From Nonomuraea angiospora (GTDB taxonomy: Bacteria > Actinomycetota > Actinomycetes > Streptosporangiales > Streptosporangiaceae), in assembly GCF_014873145.1 (NCBI RefSeq), contig NZ_JADBEK010000001.1, positions 9,114,001-9,178,000 on the forward strand: 64,000 nt of DNA. Direction: 5' to 3'. Under the pieces are notes generated by a model. It was given only the letters and a program-made list of their open reading frames with translations. It was not told the origin of the DNA and searched no databases. The translations under genes and the position numbers were made by a program. Below, one piece after another: positions 33,804 through 42,983 of this stretch. Positions within the stretch are counted from its first letter, which is position 1. Each line of letters begins with the position of its first letter.

Positions 33804-33809
33804 GTGTCG
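33788..33809. promoter_or_regulatory. perfect 22-bp palindrome over a GT4 start codon
   Basis: The core GACACATGCGCGCATGTGTC is self-complementary over 20 bases and one further pair extends it to 22. It covers the ATG (33803-33801) and the first codons of the minus-strand glycosyltransferase. It could be an operator or, as RNA, a stem that hides the start. The codons it encodes (MRACVATT) are plausible on their own, so chance is not excluded. Confidence 0.5.
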
Positions 33810-33859
33810 ATGCTCCGCGCTTACCAGGTCAAAGGCGTAAATGTGGGTAGAACTGTCGC

Positions 33860-35245
33860 TTAACTTCGTGCGGGGCGGCGATAGAGCCAGGTCAGGCGGG
33901 GTTCGAGCACCCACTTGAAGACCGTGCGGGTCTCCGGCAGGCACAGGACGATCGCCAGCGCGAAGGCGCTGGAGGCGATCGCGAGCACGCCGAGCGGCCC
34001 GAACAGCCACGGGAACTCCAGCCAGCCCATCTCCTTGGCGACCAGCACGGGGATGCCGTGCAGCAGGTAGCAGTAGAGCGTGCGGGTGCCGAGGTCGGAG
34101 TACCACGTCTCACCCCGGGGCACCAGCGCCAGGACGGCGAAGCACATGGCCAGCGCGCACACCAGCAGCCCGGCCCGCAGGCCGAGGCCCATGTACCACG
34201 ACAGGTGGAGGTCCTGGAAGCTGGCCTTGAAGTAGAACGGGGAGAGCTTCGCCCGCGGCGCGAGGAGGATCGCCACCCCCGCCGCACCGAGGATCGTGAG
34301 GACCCCCAGGATCTTGATCCACCGCCGGTTGAGCATCTCGAAGTGCTCCGGCTGCATCACGAGGCCGATCACGAAGAACGGCATGAGACCGAAGAAGCGG
34401 TCCATGCTGAAGTCGCCCTCGATCTGCGAGAACCCGGAGAGCAGGTAGACGACGATCGCCACCGGCACCGGATATTTCATCCGCTTCCACACCGGCGTGG
34501 ACAGCCGCCAGAACAGCAGCGCCAGCAGGTACCAGTTGAGCCACGCCGGGTCGATGATCGTCAGGCTCCACTTCTGGCCCACCGAGACGCGGAGCAGGGC
34601 GTAGCCGACCTCGACGATCACGTACGGGACCAGGAACGTGTCGACCAGTTTGTTGGTCTTGGCGTTCGAGTTCCAGAAATTTCTGGACAAATAGCCACTG
34701 ATCAGCACGAACAGCGGCATGTGGAACGTGTAGATGAAGATGTACAGGGCCCTGGAGGAGTCGGCCGACAGCGTCGGCACCAGCGAGTGGCCTACGACCA
34801 CGAGCGCGATCAGCACGAACTTGACGTTGTCGAGGTACGGGTCGCGCTTGCGCCTGGCCGGCTGGGCCTCCTGCTTCGGCTCCGGCTGCGGCTGGGCCGT
34901 GTCGTCCGCCACGGCTTTCGGCCGCTGCCGGGGACGCCGCTCCTGCGCCGCCTGCGAAGGCTCCTTCGCCGCGGCCTGCCCCTTCGCCGGCTTCTTGGCC
35001 GGAGCCTTCGCCGGTTCGCCCTTGGCCGGGGCCTTCGCGGGCGTCTTCGCCGGGGGCTCGTCGTCCTTGATGGCGGGCTGCGGCTCGGTCAGCTCTCCCG
35101 GCGCCATCCAGTGCGGATCGGCCTCCTCGCTCCAGAACGCCTCCTCCGGCAGCGGCCAGCGGGCTCCCGTCTGGGCGGGGCCGCCGGTCTCCTCCTCGGG
35201 GCTCCGCGGAGTCGTGACCGGTAGGGAGAATCTGGTGTCAGACAC
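33860..35245 (-). CDS. membrane acyltransferase 3 family protein with Ala/Lys/Pro-rich N-terminus
   Basis: 461 residues. About 135 N-terminal residues are disordered and contain PAKTPAKAPAKGEPAKAPAK-type repeats and PQPEPKQEAQ. The rest is a ten-helix acyltransferase-3 domain starting RDPYLDNVKFVLIALVVVGHSLVP (catalytic His in VVGHS) and containing TFHMPLFVLISGYLSRNFW. Such proteins O-acetylate or O-succinylate surface sugars, using acyl groups from the cytoplasm. A basic low-complexity tail on the cytoplasmic side is unusual in length. GTG start at 35245. It lies between a GT4 gene and the second LCP gene on the same strand. Confidence 0.88.
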   Translation of the reverse strand: MSDTRFSLPVTTPRSPEEETGGPAQTGARWPLPEEAFWSEEADPHWMAPGELTEPQPAIKDDEPPAKTPAKAPAKGEPAKAPAKKPAKGQAAAKEPSQAAQERRPRQRPKAVADDTAQPQPEPKQEAQPARRKRDPYLDNVKFVLIALVVVGHSLVPTLSADSSRALYIFIYTFHMPLFVLISGYLSRNFWNSNAKTNKLVDTFLVPYVIVEVGYALLRVSVGQKWSLTIIDPAWLNWYLLALLFWRLSTPVWKRMKYPVPVAIVVYLLSGFSQIEGDFSMDRFFGLMPFFVIGLVMQPEHFEMLNRRWIKILGVLTILGAAGVAILLAPRAKLSPFYFKASFQDLHLSWYMGLGLRAGLLVCALAMCFAVLALVPRGETWYSDLGTRTLYCYLLHGIPVLVAKEMGWLEFPWLFGPLGVLAIASSAFALAIVLCLPETRTVFKWVLEPRLTWLYRRPARS

Positions 35246-35424
35246 AGGGGAGTCGCTCAGCTTCGCTCGGGGCCGGGGAACACGACGGCAGCACGACCAA
35301 CGGATGGCCTCTCGGCCCCGGGTCGCGCTGCGTCGCCGACCCGCAACAGACTATCCCGCCCACGCGCCTCCTGTCCCTCGCGCGAGGCGAGAACGCCCGA
35401 TTCCACAGGGAACTTGGAGGCTCG

Positions 35425-37083
35425 TCAGGTGCAGACGCTCTTCTGCTCGGAGGCGGTGATCGTGCTGTTGTTGACGCTGTCGGGCAGCTTGGTCACCTTC
35501 ACCGAGTCGAAGTCCTCGCCCACCACCAGCTGGATCACCGGAGTGCCCTTCGGCGGGGTGCTCGCCGGGGGCGTCGCCGGCGTGTACGGCTGCGGGTTGG
35601 TGGCCGCGACCTTGCCCGACACCGGGGCGGGCTTGGGCACGACGGCCCCGGCCAGCGTGCCGGCGTGGTCGGGTGCCGACTCGATGGCCTTGGCGTAGTG
35701 GACCTCGGTCTTCGGCAGGCTCTTGCCGTCGGCGGCCTCGAAGTTGCCGACGCCGACGACGTTGAAGCCCTCCTTGGCGAGCTGGTCGGCGACCTCGCGG
35801 GCCTTGCCGAAGGTCTTGGTGCCGTTGAGCACCTGGACCTTCACCTGCTCGGGCTTGAGCGTGACCTTGGGCTTGGCGCCGGTGGCGGTGCCGGTGCCGG
35901 CGCTCGCGGACGGGGCCGGCGTGGCGGGCTCGGTGTCGGTCTTGATCGAGGTGAACAGCTCGTTGGCGTCGGGCTGCTTCCAGACCACGCGGTTCTTGTC
36001 CTCGGGGTCGGGGAGCCACGGGATCGTCGTCAGCTTGACGCCGCCGGCCGTCAGCTGTTTGGCGCTCATCGCGATGTCGATGAGCTGCTCGGTGTCGTTG
36101 GCCAGTTCAGGGTCCATGGTGACCGACCCGGCCGCGGCCGCGATGAAGTCCCTGAGCTTGCCGACGTCGGTGAGCAGCTCGCTGCTGGTGGCCTTGGCGA
36201 TGACCTTGCTCAGGAAGATCTGCTGCCGCTTGATGCGCCCGATGTCGCTGCCGTCGCCGTAGTGGCGCAGGCGTACGTAGCCCAGGGCCTTCTCGCCGTT
36301 GAGCAGGCTCTTACCCGGTGGCAGGACCAGTTTGGAGCTCTTGTCGTTGACGCCGGACTTCAGGCAGATCTCGATGCCGCCGAGCGCGTCCACGATGTTC
36401 TTGAAGCCGCTGAAGTCGACCTCGGCGAAGTGGTTGACGCGGATGCCGGTGAGGGTCTCGATCGTGGAGATCGTGCAGGCGATGCCGCCGGAGCTGTACG
36501 CCGAGTTGATCATGCCTCGGTACGAGGGCATCTCCTGCTTGGTGGTCTCGTTCTTGCACTTGGGGATCTGGACCATCGAGTCACGCGGGAAACTGATCAG
36601 CCGCGCTTTGTCCCGGTTGGGCGAGATGTGCATGAGGATGATCGTGTCGGTGCGCTTGCCGCCCGCGTCGGCCGTCCTGGCGAGCTTCTGGCCGTACTGC
36701 GCGTTGCCCTTGCCCGCGCGGGTGTCGGAGCCGACGAGCAGGACGTTGAGGGCGCCGGTGTCCACGGGGCGGGGGTTGATGATGTCGCCGTTGACGCTCT
36801 TCTTCTTGATGTTGCTGAAGGCGTCGCGGTAGACCGTGTAGCCCGTCAGCGCGCCGGCCACCATGAGCGAGGTGACACCGATGCTGACCCAGGCCAGGAT
36901 GCGCATCTTGTTCTGGCCGCCGCCGCTGCCGCCGCGGTGGCCGCGCGGCGGCCGGTCGTCGGGCGGGGGCGGCGGGGGAGCCGCGGCCGCCGCTCTGCGC
37001 GCCATCCTGCTGCCCGGCTGCGTGGGGGCAGCCCGGTAGTCCTGCCCGGAGGTGACTACGGGCACGCTCCTGTAGTCAGTCAT
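35425..37083 (-). CDS. LCP (LytR-CpsA-Psr) family cell-wall glycopolymer ligase, second copy
   Basis: 552 residues. A long Pro/Arg-rich cytoplasmic part (AAAAAPPPPPPDDRPPRGHRGG) is followed by one transmembrane helix (about 62-82). The LCP domain (about 110-270) has NVLLVGSDTRAGKG, RTDTIILMHISPNRDKARLISFPRDSMVQIP and YVRLRHYGDGSDIGRIKRQQ. A LytR_C domain (about 400-490) begins KVQVLNGTKTFGKA. The role is attachment of a lipid-linked glycopolymer to peptidoglycan. It is about 14 kb from the first LCP gene, suggesting two polymers or redundancy. ATG at 37083 is preferred because of AGGGGA just upstream; a GTG at 37140 would add 19 residues. Confidence 0.92.
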   Translation of the reverse strand: MTDYRSVPVVTSGQDYRAAPTQPGSRMARRAAAAAPPPPPPDDRPPRGHRGGSGGGQNKMRILAWVSIGVTSLMVAGALTGYTVYRDAFSNIKKKSVNGDIINPRPVDTGALNVLLVGSDTRAGKGNAQYGQKLARTADAGGKRTDTIILMHISPNRDKARLISFPRDSMVQIPKCKNETTKQEMPSYRGMINSAYSSGGIACTISTIETLTGIRVNHFAEVDFSGFKNIVDALGGIEICLKSGVNDKSSKLVLPPGKSLLNGEKALGYVRLRHYGDGSDIGRIKRQQIFLSKVIAKATSSELLTDVGKLRDFIAAAAGSVTMDPELANDTEQLIDIAMSAKQLTAGGVKLTTIPWLPDPEDKNRVVWKQPDANELFTSIKTDTEPATPAPSASAGTGTATGAKPKVTLKPEQVKVQVLNGTKTFGKAREVADQLAKEGFNVVGVGNFEAADGKSLPKTEVHYAKAIESAPDHAGTLAGAVVPKPAPVSGKVAATNPQPYTPATPPASTPPKGTPVIQLVVGEDFDSVKVTKLPDSVNNSTITASEQKSVCT

Positions 37084-37227
37084 ACGTCCCCTAGCCTCAC
37101 TTCTCGCGCCTGACGCGCTGGCTTCGTCGCCTCGCGCCACGAGACGAGGTCACGTACGGCGTGCCAGGTGCCATGACCGCGGGGAACGACCGTGACCCGG
37201 GCGTGATGTTTCCGCGGCAAAGCATAC

Positions 37228-38694
37228 TCAGAGCTGGACATTACGTGGAATATCATCGCCAAACTCTTTCTTGCTTTCGCACTGTCTTCGCACGTCAGGC
37301 CTGATGCTCAGGGCCGCCGCCAAACAGGCCAGGGGCACGGCCGGCAACACGTATCGGTAGTCGAACTCCGCCGCCGCGGCCGGCGTGACCAGCAGCACCA
37401 CGGCCGCCGACCAGGGCACCAGCCAGGGCGCGGGGCGCCCGCGCCCGCTCCGGCGGATGACGGCCGCCACCGGGGGCACCAGCAGCACCCCCAGGAGCAC
37501 CGGGCCGGGCAGTCGCACCAGGCTCTGGTAGGTCCTCAGCCAGCCGGCGTAGGGCTCGACGATCTCCGTGCCGATCGCGCCCCGCTCGTAGAGCTTGGCA
37601 TAGTCGGCGCCGACCTGCGCGGGATAGCGGCCAGGTGGCCCCGGCTCCGTCACCGGGAACTGGTAGTAGCCGTAGATCTCCGGATCGGGGTAGACCGGGC
37701 GGCCCCACGTGAACGTGCGGCCCAGCTCGGTCAGCACCGAGGCGGCGTAGTCGAGCGGCTGACTGGTGATCGCCAGCCTCGCGAACCGGCCCGCCAGGTC
37801 GTCGGTCTCCTTCGTGAACGTGATCCCGGGCAGCAGCACGAGCGGGGAGTCCTTCGCCCAGATGTACTCCTGCGACGGCGGCCGCCGCTCCGGGGGGCGC
37901 GGGTCGCACAGGACCCGCAGGTCCGGTGGCGGGTCCATCCTGGCGCAGTCGGCGAACGACATCGTGCGGGCGTACAGGAAGACGCCGTTCGCGCCCACGA
38001 GCCCGACCCGCTGGTAGGTGGCGTAGAACCAGGCGCCGTACGCGAGGACCGGCACGAGGGCGGTGGCCAGCAGCAGCCCGGCCGGGCGCAGGCGCCCGCG
38101 CAGCACGTACCAGGCGGCCAGCAGCACGATGAGGGGCTGGCCGACGGTCCTGGTGAGGGTGGCGGCGGCCAGCAGCAGGCCGATGGCGACGACCCTGCCC
38201 GCCGCCGGGCCCCGCCGCTCCGACGCGCACAGCGCCACCGCCGCCACGACCAGGAACATGAAGAGCGTGTCCGAGACGAGCAGGTGCTCCAGCTCGATCT
38301 GGTACGCGTCGAGCAGCACCGGCACCGTGGCCAGCGTCGCCACCCACCTCGGCGCCCTCCGCGCGACCCGGTAGATCAGCACGCCGGTGGCCAGGCCGAG
38401 CAGGTGCTGCGCGGCCGTGACCATCCCGAAGGCGTGGAACGGCTCCAGCAGCTTCAGGAACATCGAGTAGCCCGCCGGGCGGACCAGGTCGGGGCGGGGC
38501 CTGAAGACGGTGACGACGTAGGTGTAGGAGTCGGGGAACCACAGGGCCGGCCGGTAGCCCAGCATCGCCAGGGCGCGCAGGGCCGTACCGAGGGCGAGGA
38601 CCGCCAGGAACCACCCGTGCCGCCTCCACCGAGACGGATCCCCGACCCGCGCCAGGCTGCGGCGAGCGGGCCGGTCGGCGCGAGTCTCCGCCAT
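37228..38694 (-). CDS. GT-C fold membrane glycosyltransferase (GT39/ArnT-like)
   Basis: 488 residues with ten or more predicted helices. The first large extracytoplasmic loop has LGYRPALWFPDSYTYVVTVFRPRPDLVRPAGYSMFLKLL, with the acidic residue (PDSYTY) typical of GT-C enzymes that take sugars from polyprenyl phosphate. A second outer segment (about 255-390) is large and soluble-looking. These proteins glycosylate proteins, lipids or polysaccharides outside the membrane. The ATG at 38694 follows a GGGAGGG; ATG at 38727 is also possible. It is divergent from a second GT-C protein, with 191 bp between. Confidence 0.82.
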   Translation of the reverse strand: MAETRADRPARRSLARVGDPSRWRRHGWFLAVLALGTALRALAMLGYRPALWFPDSYTYVVTVFRPRPDLVRPAGYSMFLKLLEPFHAFGMVTAAQHLLGLATGVLIYRVARRAPRWVATLATVPVLLDAYQIELEHLLVSDTLFMFLVVAAVALCASERRGPAAGRVVAIGLLLAAATLTRTVGQPLIVLLAAWYVLRGRLRPAGLLLATALVPVLAYGAWFYATYQRVGLVGANGVFLYARTMSFADCARMDPPPDLRVLCDPRPPERRPPSQEYIWAKDSPLVLLPGITFTKETDDLAGRFARLAITSQPLDYAASVLTELGRTFTWGRPVYPDPEIYGYYQFPVTEPGPPGRYPAQVGADYAKLYERGAIGTEIVEPYAGWLRTYQSLVRLPGPVLLGVLLVPPVAAVIRRSGRGRPAPWLVPWSAAVVLLVTPAAAAEFDYRYVLPAVPLACLAAALSIRPDVRRQCESKKEFGDDIPRNVQL

Positions 38695-38885
38695 CACCCG
38701 CACGCCCTCCCGCTGTCTTTCCGGCATGTCCCGTAGTGCCCACGTACGCTACCCGCCATTCAGCGAACCCCGTGCCAACCGGCCGATAAGGGGTACGCAC
38801 GCCGGGTCTCCCCGGTTGAGATGAAGATCGCCCGCCGTGTGGCGGAACCCACCGGGACCTCCAGGTTGGATACGCTCGCTCACCG

Positions 38886-40916
38886 ATGGGACTCGACCGA
38901 TCCGGGCGGATGCTCGCCGTGCTCTCGGTGGCGCCCGCGCTCGCCGTGGCGGGCTGGCTGGTGGCGGGGCTGCCGCTGCTGCTGCTCGGCCACTACGCGC
39001 CGCTGCCGGCGGCGCTGGCAGGGCTGCCCGCCGCCGCCCTCTTCTGCTGGGCCGGCACCCGCCGGCTGGGCAAGGTGGTCGAGGCCACGTCCCGGCAGGT
39101 CATCGGCGTCGTGGCGGTGGCCGTGGCGTCCGGCGTGTTCAACACGCTCATGCACACCGAGCAGATCGTCGTCAGGCGCGACCCGGCCACGTACGCGCAG
39201 TACGCGGCCTGGATCGCGGGCCACGGCTCGCTGCCCGTCCCCACGCAGGCCTGGGCGTTCGGCGGCCCGGACGCGTCGCTGATCTTCAAGAGCGTCGGGT
39301 TCTACGCGTTCGACGGGGCGGTGGTGCCGCAGTTCATGCCGGGGCCGCCGATCCTGTTCGCGGTCGGTGACTGGCTGGGGATCCCCTTCGCGATCCCGGC
39401 GGTGCTGGGCGGGCTGGCCGTGCTCACGGTGGCCGGGGTGGTGGCGCGGCTGGCGGGGGCGCGGTGGGCGGTGCTGGGCGCGGCGGTGTTCGCGGTGAGC
39501 CTGCCGATCCTCTACACCTCGCGCAGCACGTTCAGCGAGATCCCGTCGCTGATCCTGCTGTTCGGCGGGTTGGCGCTGGCGCACGACGCGCTCGCCCGGC
39601 CGGGCCGGGCCCGCGGGCTGCTGGCCGGGCTGGCGTTCGGGCTGGCCGTGCTGGTCCGGGTCGACGGGCTGCGCGACGTGCTGCCGGTGCTGGCGTTCGC
39701 GGGGCTGCTGATCGCGATGCGCCGCTTCACCAGGCCGCAGGGGGCGCTGGGCGTGCCGCTGCTGGCCGGGCTGGTGGCGGGCGCCGGGGCCGGGATGCTC
39801 GCGGCGTACCTGCTCTCCCGGCCCTACCTGGATTATCTGTCGGGTTCGGTCAAGCCGCTGCTGGCCATCTGCGCCGGCGTCCTCGTGCTCACCGCGGTGG
39901 GCACGGCCGCCGCCCCGCTGCTGGCCAGGATCCGGCCGCCGGCGTGGGTCCCCGCGGCCGGGGCCGGGCTGGTCGTGCTGGTCATGGCCGGCCTGTACGC
40001 GCGCCCGTGGTTCCAGACCGTGACCCGCGAGCCCGTGACGGAGGAGGACCGGCGCACGGCCCTGATGATCGCCCAGACCCAGCAGGCCAACGGCCTGCCC
40101 GTGGACGGCACCCGCCTCTACTTCGAGAACTCCCTGCACTGGGTGACCTGGTACGTCGGCATCCCCGTGGTGGTGCTGGCCACGGTCGCGGCGGCGGTGC
40201 TGGTGCGCCGGCTGCTGCGGGACGGCGGGCCGTTCGAGTGGCTGCTGCCGCTGGCGGTGATCGGCTGGACCACCGTCACCACGCTCCTGCGCCCTGAGAT
40301 CACCCCCGACCACCCTTGGGCCGCCCGCCGCCTGGTCCCCATCGTGATCCCGGGCCTGATCCTGCTCGCCACGTACGGCCTGGCATGGCTGCGCGACCTG
40401 CTGCGGGCGCACCCGCCGTCCTGGCCGCGCGGGCCCCGGGCGGGGCGCTGGGGGATGGCGCTCGCCGTCCTGCTTGTCCTCGCGCCGCCGGCCGTCACCT
40501 CCATCGGGACGGCGTTCACGCCGGTCGAGCGGGGCGAGGCGGCGGCGGTGGCGGCGATGTGCGCGAAGTTCCCGCCCAACTCGTCGGTGCTGATCGTGGA
40601 GCGGGTGACCGGCGATCGGTTCACCCAGCTCGTACGCGGCATGTGCGACCGCCCGGCGGCGATCGTGGCCCGCGTGGGCACGTCGGACACCGCTCCCGAG
40701 GCGCAGGTGCGCCGGCTGATCGAGCGGGTGCGCGCCGCGGGCCGCGTCCCCGTCGTGCTGGCCGCCGACAGCGTCCAGGTGGCACCGTACGGACTTCCGG
40801 TTCAGGTCATGGCGCTGGTCTCCCGCCAGGACGAACGCTCTCTCGTCGACGCCCCGAACGGCACTTGGGGCCTGCAGATTCCCGCCTGGATGGCCCTTCC
40901 AGAAGCGAACGGGTGA
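38886..40916 (+). CDS. large GT-C-like polytopic membrane glycosyltransferase
   Basis: 676 residues, about 12 transmembrane helices through residue 540 and a soluble C-terminal tail of about 130 residues (ERGEAAAVAAMCAKFPPNSSVLIVERV onwards). The first outer loop contains VVRRDPATYAQYAAWIAGHGSLPVP; the DPATY acidic motif is in the place of the GT-C catalytic Asp. ILYTSRSTFSEIPSLILLFGGLAL is also family-like. The donor is probably a polyprenyl-phosphate sugar. The downstream GT2 gene is DPM-synthase-like and could supply it; they are 72 bp apart. Substrate unknown. Confidence 0.82.
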   Translation: MGLDRSGRMLAVLSVAPALAVAGWLVAGLPLLLLGHYAPLPAALAGLPAAALFCWAGTRRLGKVVEATSRQVIGVVAVAVASGVFNTLMHTEQIVVRRDPATYAQYAAWIAGHGSLPVPTQAWAFGGPDASLIFKSVGFYAFDGAVVPQFMPGPPILFAVGDWLGIPFAIPAVLGGLAVLTVAGVVARLAGARWAVLGAAVFAVSLPILYTSRSTFSEIPSLILLFGGLALAHDALARPGRARGLLAGLAFGLAVLVRVDGLRDVLPVLAFAGLLIAMRRFTRPQGALGVPLLAGLVAGAGAGMLAAYLLSRPYLDYLSGSVKPLLAICAGVLVLTAVGTAAAPLLARIRPPAWVPAAGAGLVVLVMAGLYARPWFQTVTREPVTEEDRRTALMIAQTQQANGLPVDGTRLYFENSLHWVTWYVGIPVVVLATVAAAVLVRRLLRDGGPFEWLLPLAVIGWTTVTTLLRPEITPDHPWAARRLVPIVIPGLILLATYGLAWLRDLLRAHPPSWPRGPRAGRWGMALAVLLVLAPPAVTSIGTAFTPVERGEAAAVAAMCAKFPPNSSVLIVERVTGDRFTQLVRGMCDRPAAIVARVGTSDTAPEAQVRRLIERVRAAGRVPVVLAADSVQVAPYGLPVQVMALVSRQDERSLVDAPNGTWGLQIPAWMALPEANG

Positions 40917-40988
40917 TCTTGGAAGTGGGAGCTCCCGGTGGGCGCGCGTGGACTCGGCTTTGAGTTGGGCAGAGTACCCTCAAGGCCC

Positions 40989-41918
40989 GTGAGCACGCTA
41001 GAGACCCCGAAGAGTGGACCTGCCGTGGAAGAAGCGCCGTACGTCACCATCGTTCTTCCCTGCTACAACGAGCAGGATCACGTCATCGATGAAGTCGAGC
41101 GCATCACGAGGGCCATGGACTCGAGCGGCTACACCTACGAGCTCGTGGCCGTGGACGACTGCTCGACCGACGAGACGCTGGCCAGGCTGAAGCAGGCCGC
41201 CCCCGACTACCCCCACCTGCGCATCCGCGCCTTCCACCGCAACGGCGGCGCGGGCACGGTGCGGCGCATCGGCACGCAGGAGGCCAGGGGCGAGATCGTC
41301 GTCTGGACCGACGCCGACATGACCTACCCCAACGAGCGCATCCCCGAGCTGGTGCAGGTCCTGGAGAAGGATCCGATGATCGACCAGGTGGTCGGCGCGC
41401 GCACCAGCGAGGAGGGCTCCCACAAGCTGCTGCGGGTCCCCGCCAAGTGGGTGATCCGCAAGGTGGCGGAGAAGCTGGCCGGGCAGAAGATCCCCGACCT
41501 CAACTCGGGCCTGCGGGCCTTCCGCAGGACGGTGGCAAAGCCCTACCTGCGGCTGCTCCCGCCCGGGTTCTCGTGTGTGACGACGATCACGCTGTCGTTC
41601 CTGTCCAACCAGCACGACATCTACTACCTGCCGATCGACTACGCCAAGCGGGCCGGGAAGTCGAAGTTCAGCTTCGTGTCCGACGCCTACCGCTACATCC
41701 TGCAGGTGCTGCGGATGATCATGTACTTCAACCCCCTCAAGGTGCTCATGCCGCCCGCGTTGTGGCTGGTGGGCATCGGGTTCGTGAAGGGCGTGTGGGA
41801 CATGATCCTGCACCCGTTCTACTTCCCGGCCAACACCGTGATGATCTTCCTGTCCGGGCTGCTGATCGGGTCCGTGGCGCTGCTCGCCGACCTGATCGTG
41901 CGCTCGCGGGGGGAGTAG
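40989..41918 (+). CDS. GT2 polyprenyl-phosphate glycosyltransferase (DPM synthase-like)
   Basis: 309 residues. GT-A catalytic part with TIVLPCYNEQDHVIDEV, VDDCSTDETL and the metal motif WTDADMTYP, then LNSGLRAFRR and DYAKRAGKSKFSF, characteristic of enzymes that load a sugar onto polyprenyl phosphate. Two C-terminal helices (about 245-265 and 280-300) anchor it. It could feed the GT-C enzyme before it. GTG at 40989 is preferred: TACCCT lies about ten bases upstream and the frame further back (to 40938) is not conserved-looking. The next gene starts 4 bp after the stop. Confidence 0.88.
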   Translation: MSTLETPKSGPAVEEAPYVTIVLPCYNEQDHVIDEVERITRAMDSSGYTYELVAVDDCSTDETLARLKQAAPDYPHLRIRAFHRNGGAGTVRRIGTQEARGEIVVWTDADMTYPNERIPELVQVLEKDPMIDQVVGARTSEEGSHKLLRVPAKWVIRKVAEKLAGQKIPDLNSGLRAFRRTVAKPYLRLLPPGFSCVTTITLSFLSNQHDIYYLPIDYAKRAGKSKFSFVSDAYRYILQVLRMIMYFNPLKVLMPPALWLVGIGFVKGVWDMILHPFYFPANTVMIFLSGLLIGSVALLADLIVRSRGE

Positions 41919-41921
41919 CGC

Positions 41922-42983
41922 GTGCGGATCGCGATCGTCGGCCCCACCTATCCGTACAAGGGGGGCGGGGCCCAGCACACCACCGAGCTGGCGCACCGCC
42001 TCGCGGCCCAGGGTCACGACGTGGTGATCGAGTCGTGGCGGGCGCAGTATCCGTCGTTCCTCTACCCGGGGCAGCAGACGATCTCCGCGCCGGAGGGCAC
42101 GCCTTTCCCGAAGACCCTGCGCGAGCTCGACTGGCGGCGTCCCGACGGGTGGGTGGCCGCCGGGAGGCGGCTGAGGTCGGCGGACCTGGTGGTGCTGGCC
42201 GTGCTGAGTCCGGTGCAGGTCCCCGCCTATTTGGGGATTTTGTACGGGATAAGGCGAAAAGTCAGGACTATTGCCCTCTGCCACAACGTGCTGCCCCACG
42301 AGCGCAAGCCGTACGACGAGCCGCTCATGAAGGCGCTGCTCAAGCGGGTCGACGGGGTGCTGACTCACTCCGAGCAGCAGGCCGGGCTGGCCAGGGGCCT
42401 GACGGGCAGTCCGGTCAGCGTGGCGGCGCTGCCGCCGCACCTGCCCTCCACCAACGCCGAGAAATCCACCCAGGTCCATCGCCGGCTGCTGTTCTTCGGC
42501 ATCGTGCGGCCGTACAAGGGGCTGGATCTGCTGCTCAGGGCGCTGCCCGACGGGATCTCGCTGACGGTCGCGGGGGAGTTCTGGGGCGGGCTGGAGGAGA
42601 CGCGGGCGCTGGTCGCCGAGCTGGGCCTCGGTGACCGGGTCGAGCTGCGGCCCGGCTACGTGGCCGCCGAGGACGTGCCGGGGCTGTTCGCCCGGGCGGA
42701 CGCGCTCGTGCTCCCCTACCGGAACGCGACCGCCAGCCAGAACGTCTGGCTCGGCCACGAGCACGGCGTGCCGGTGATCGCCACCCGCGTCGGCGCGCTC
42801 GCCGACCACGTCACCGACGGCGTGGACGGGCTGCTGGTCGAGCCGGGCGACGCCGGGGCGCTGCGCGCGGCGATCGAGCGCTTCTACGCCTCGGGCGAGC
42901 CCGAGAGGTTGCGGTCGGGCGTCAAGGCCGTCGACCCCGAGCCGTTCTGGTCGGCGTACGCGGGGGCGCTGCTGGCCGCCTGA
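41922..42983 (+). CDS. GT4 family glycosyltransferase
   Basis: 353 residues, GT-B fold. The N-terminus MRIAIVGPTYPYKGGGAQHTTELAHRLAAQGHDVV has the acceptor-side glycine loop. The C-terminal domain has LLFFGIVRPYKGLDLLLRALPDG, then DRVELRPGYVAAEDVPGLFARADALVLPY and the donor-binding segment ASQNVWLGHEHGVPVIATRVGALADHV. GTG start, 4 bp after the GT2 gene, so they are co-transcribed. The last 100 bp overlap the 3' end of the convergent UPF0104 membrane gene, an unusually long antisense overlap. Donor sugar unknown. Confidence 0.88.
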   Translation: MRIAIVGPTYPYKGGGAQHTTELAHRLAAQGHDVVIESWRAQYPSFLYPGQQTISAPEGTPFPKTLRELDWRRPDGWVAAGRRLRSADLVVLAVLSPVQVPAYLGILYGIRRKVRTIALCHNVLPHERKPYDEPLMKALLKRVDGVLTHSEQQAGLARGLTGSPVSVAALPPHLPSTNAEKSTQVHRRLLFFGIVRPYKGLDLLLRALPDGISLTVAGEFWGGLEETRALVAELGLGDRVELRPGYVAAEDVPGLFARADALVLPYRNATASQNVWLGHEHGVPVIATRVGALADHVTDGVDGLLVEPGDAGALRAAIERFYASGEPERLRSGVKAVDPEPFWSAYAGALLAA

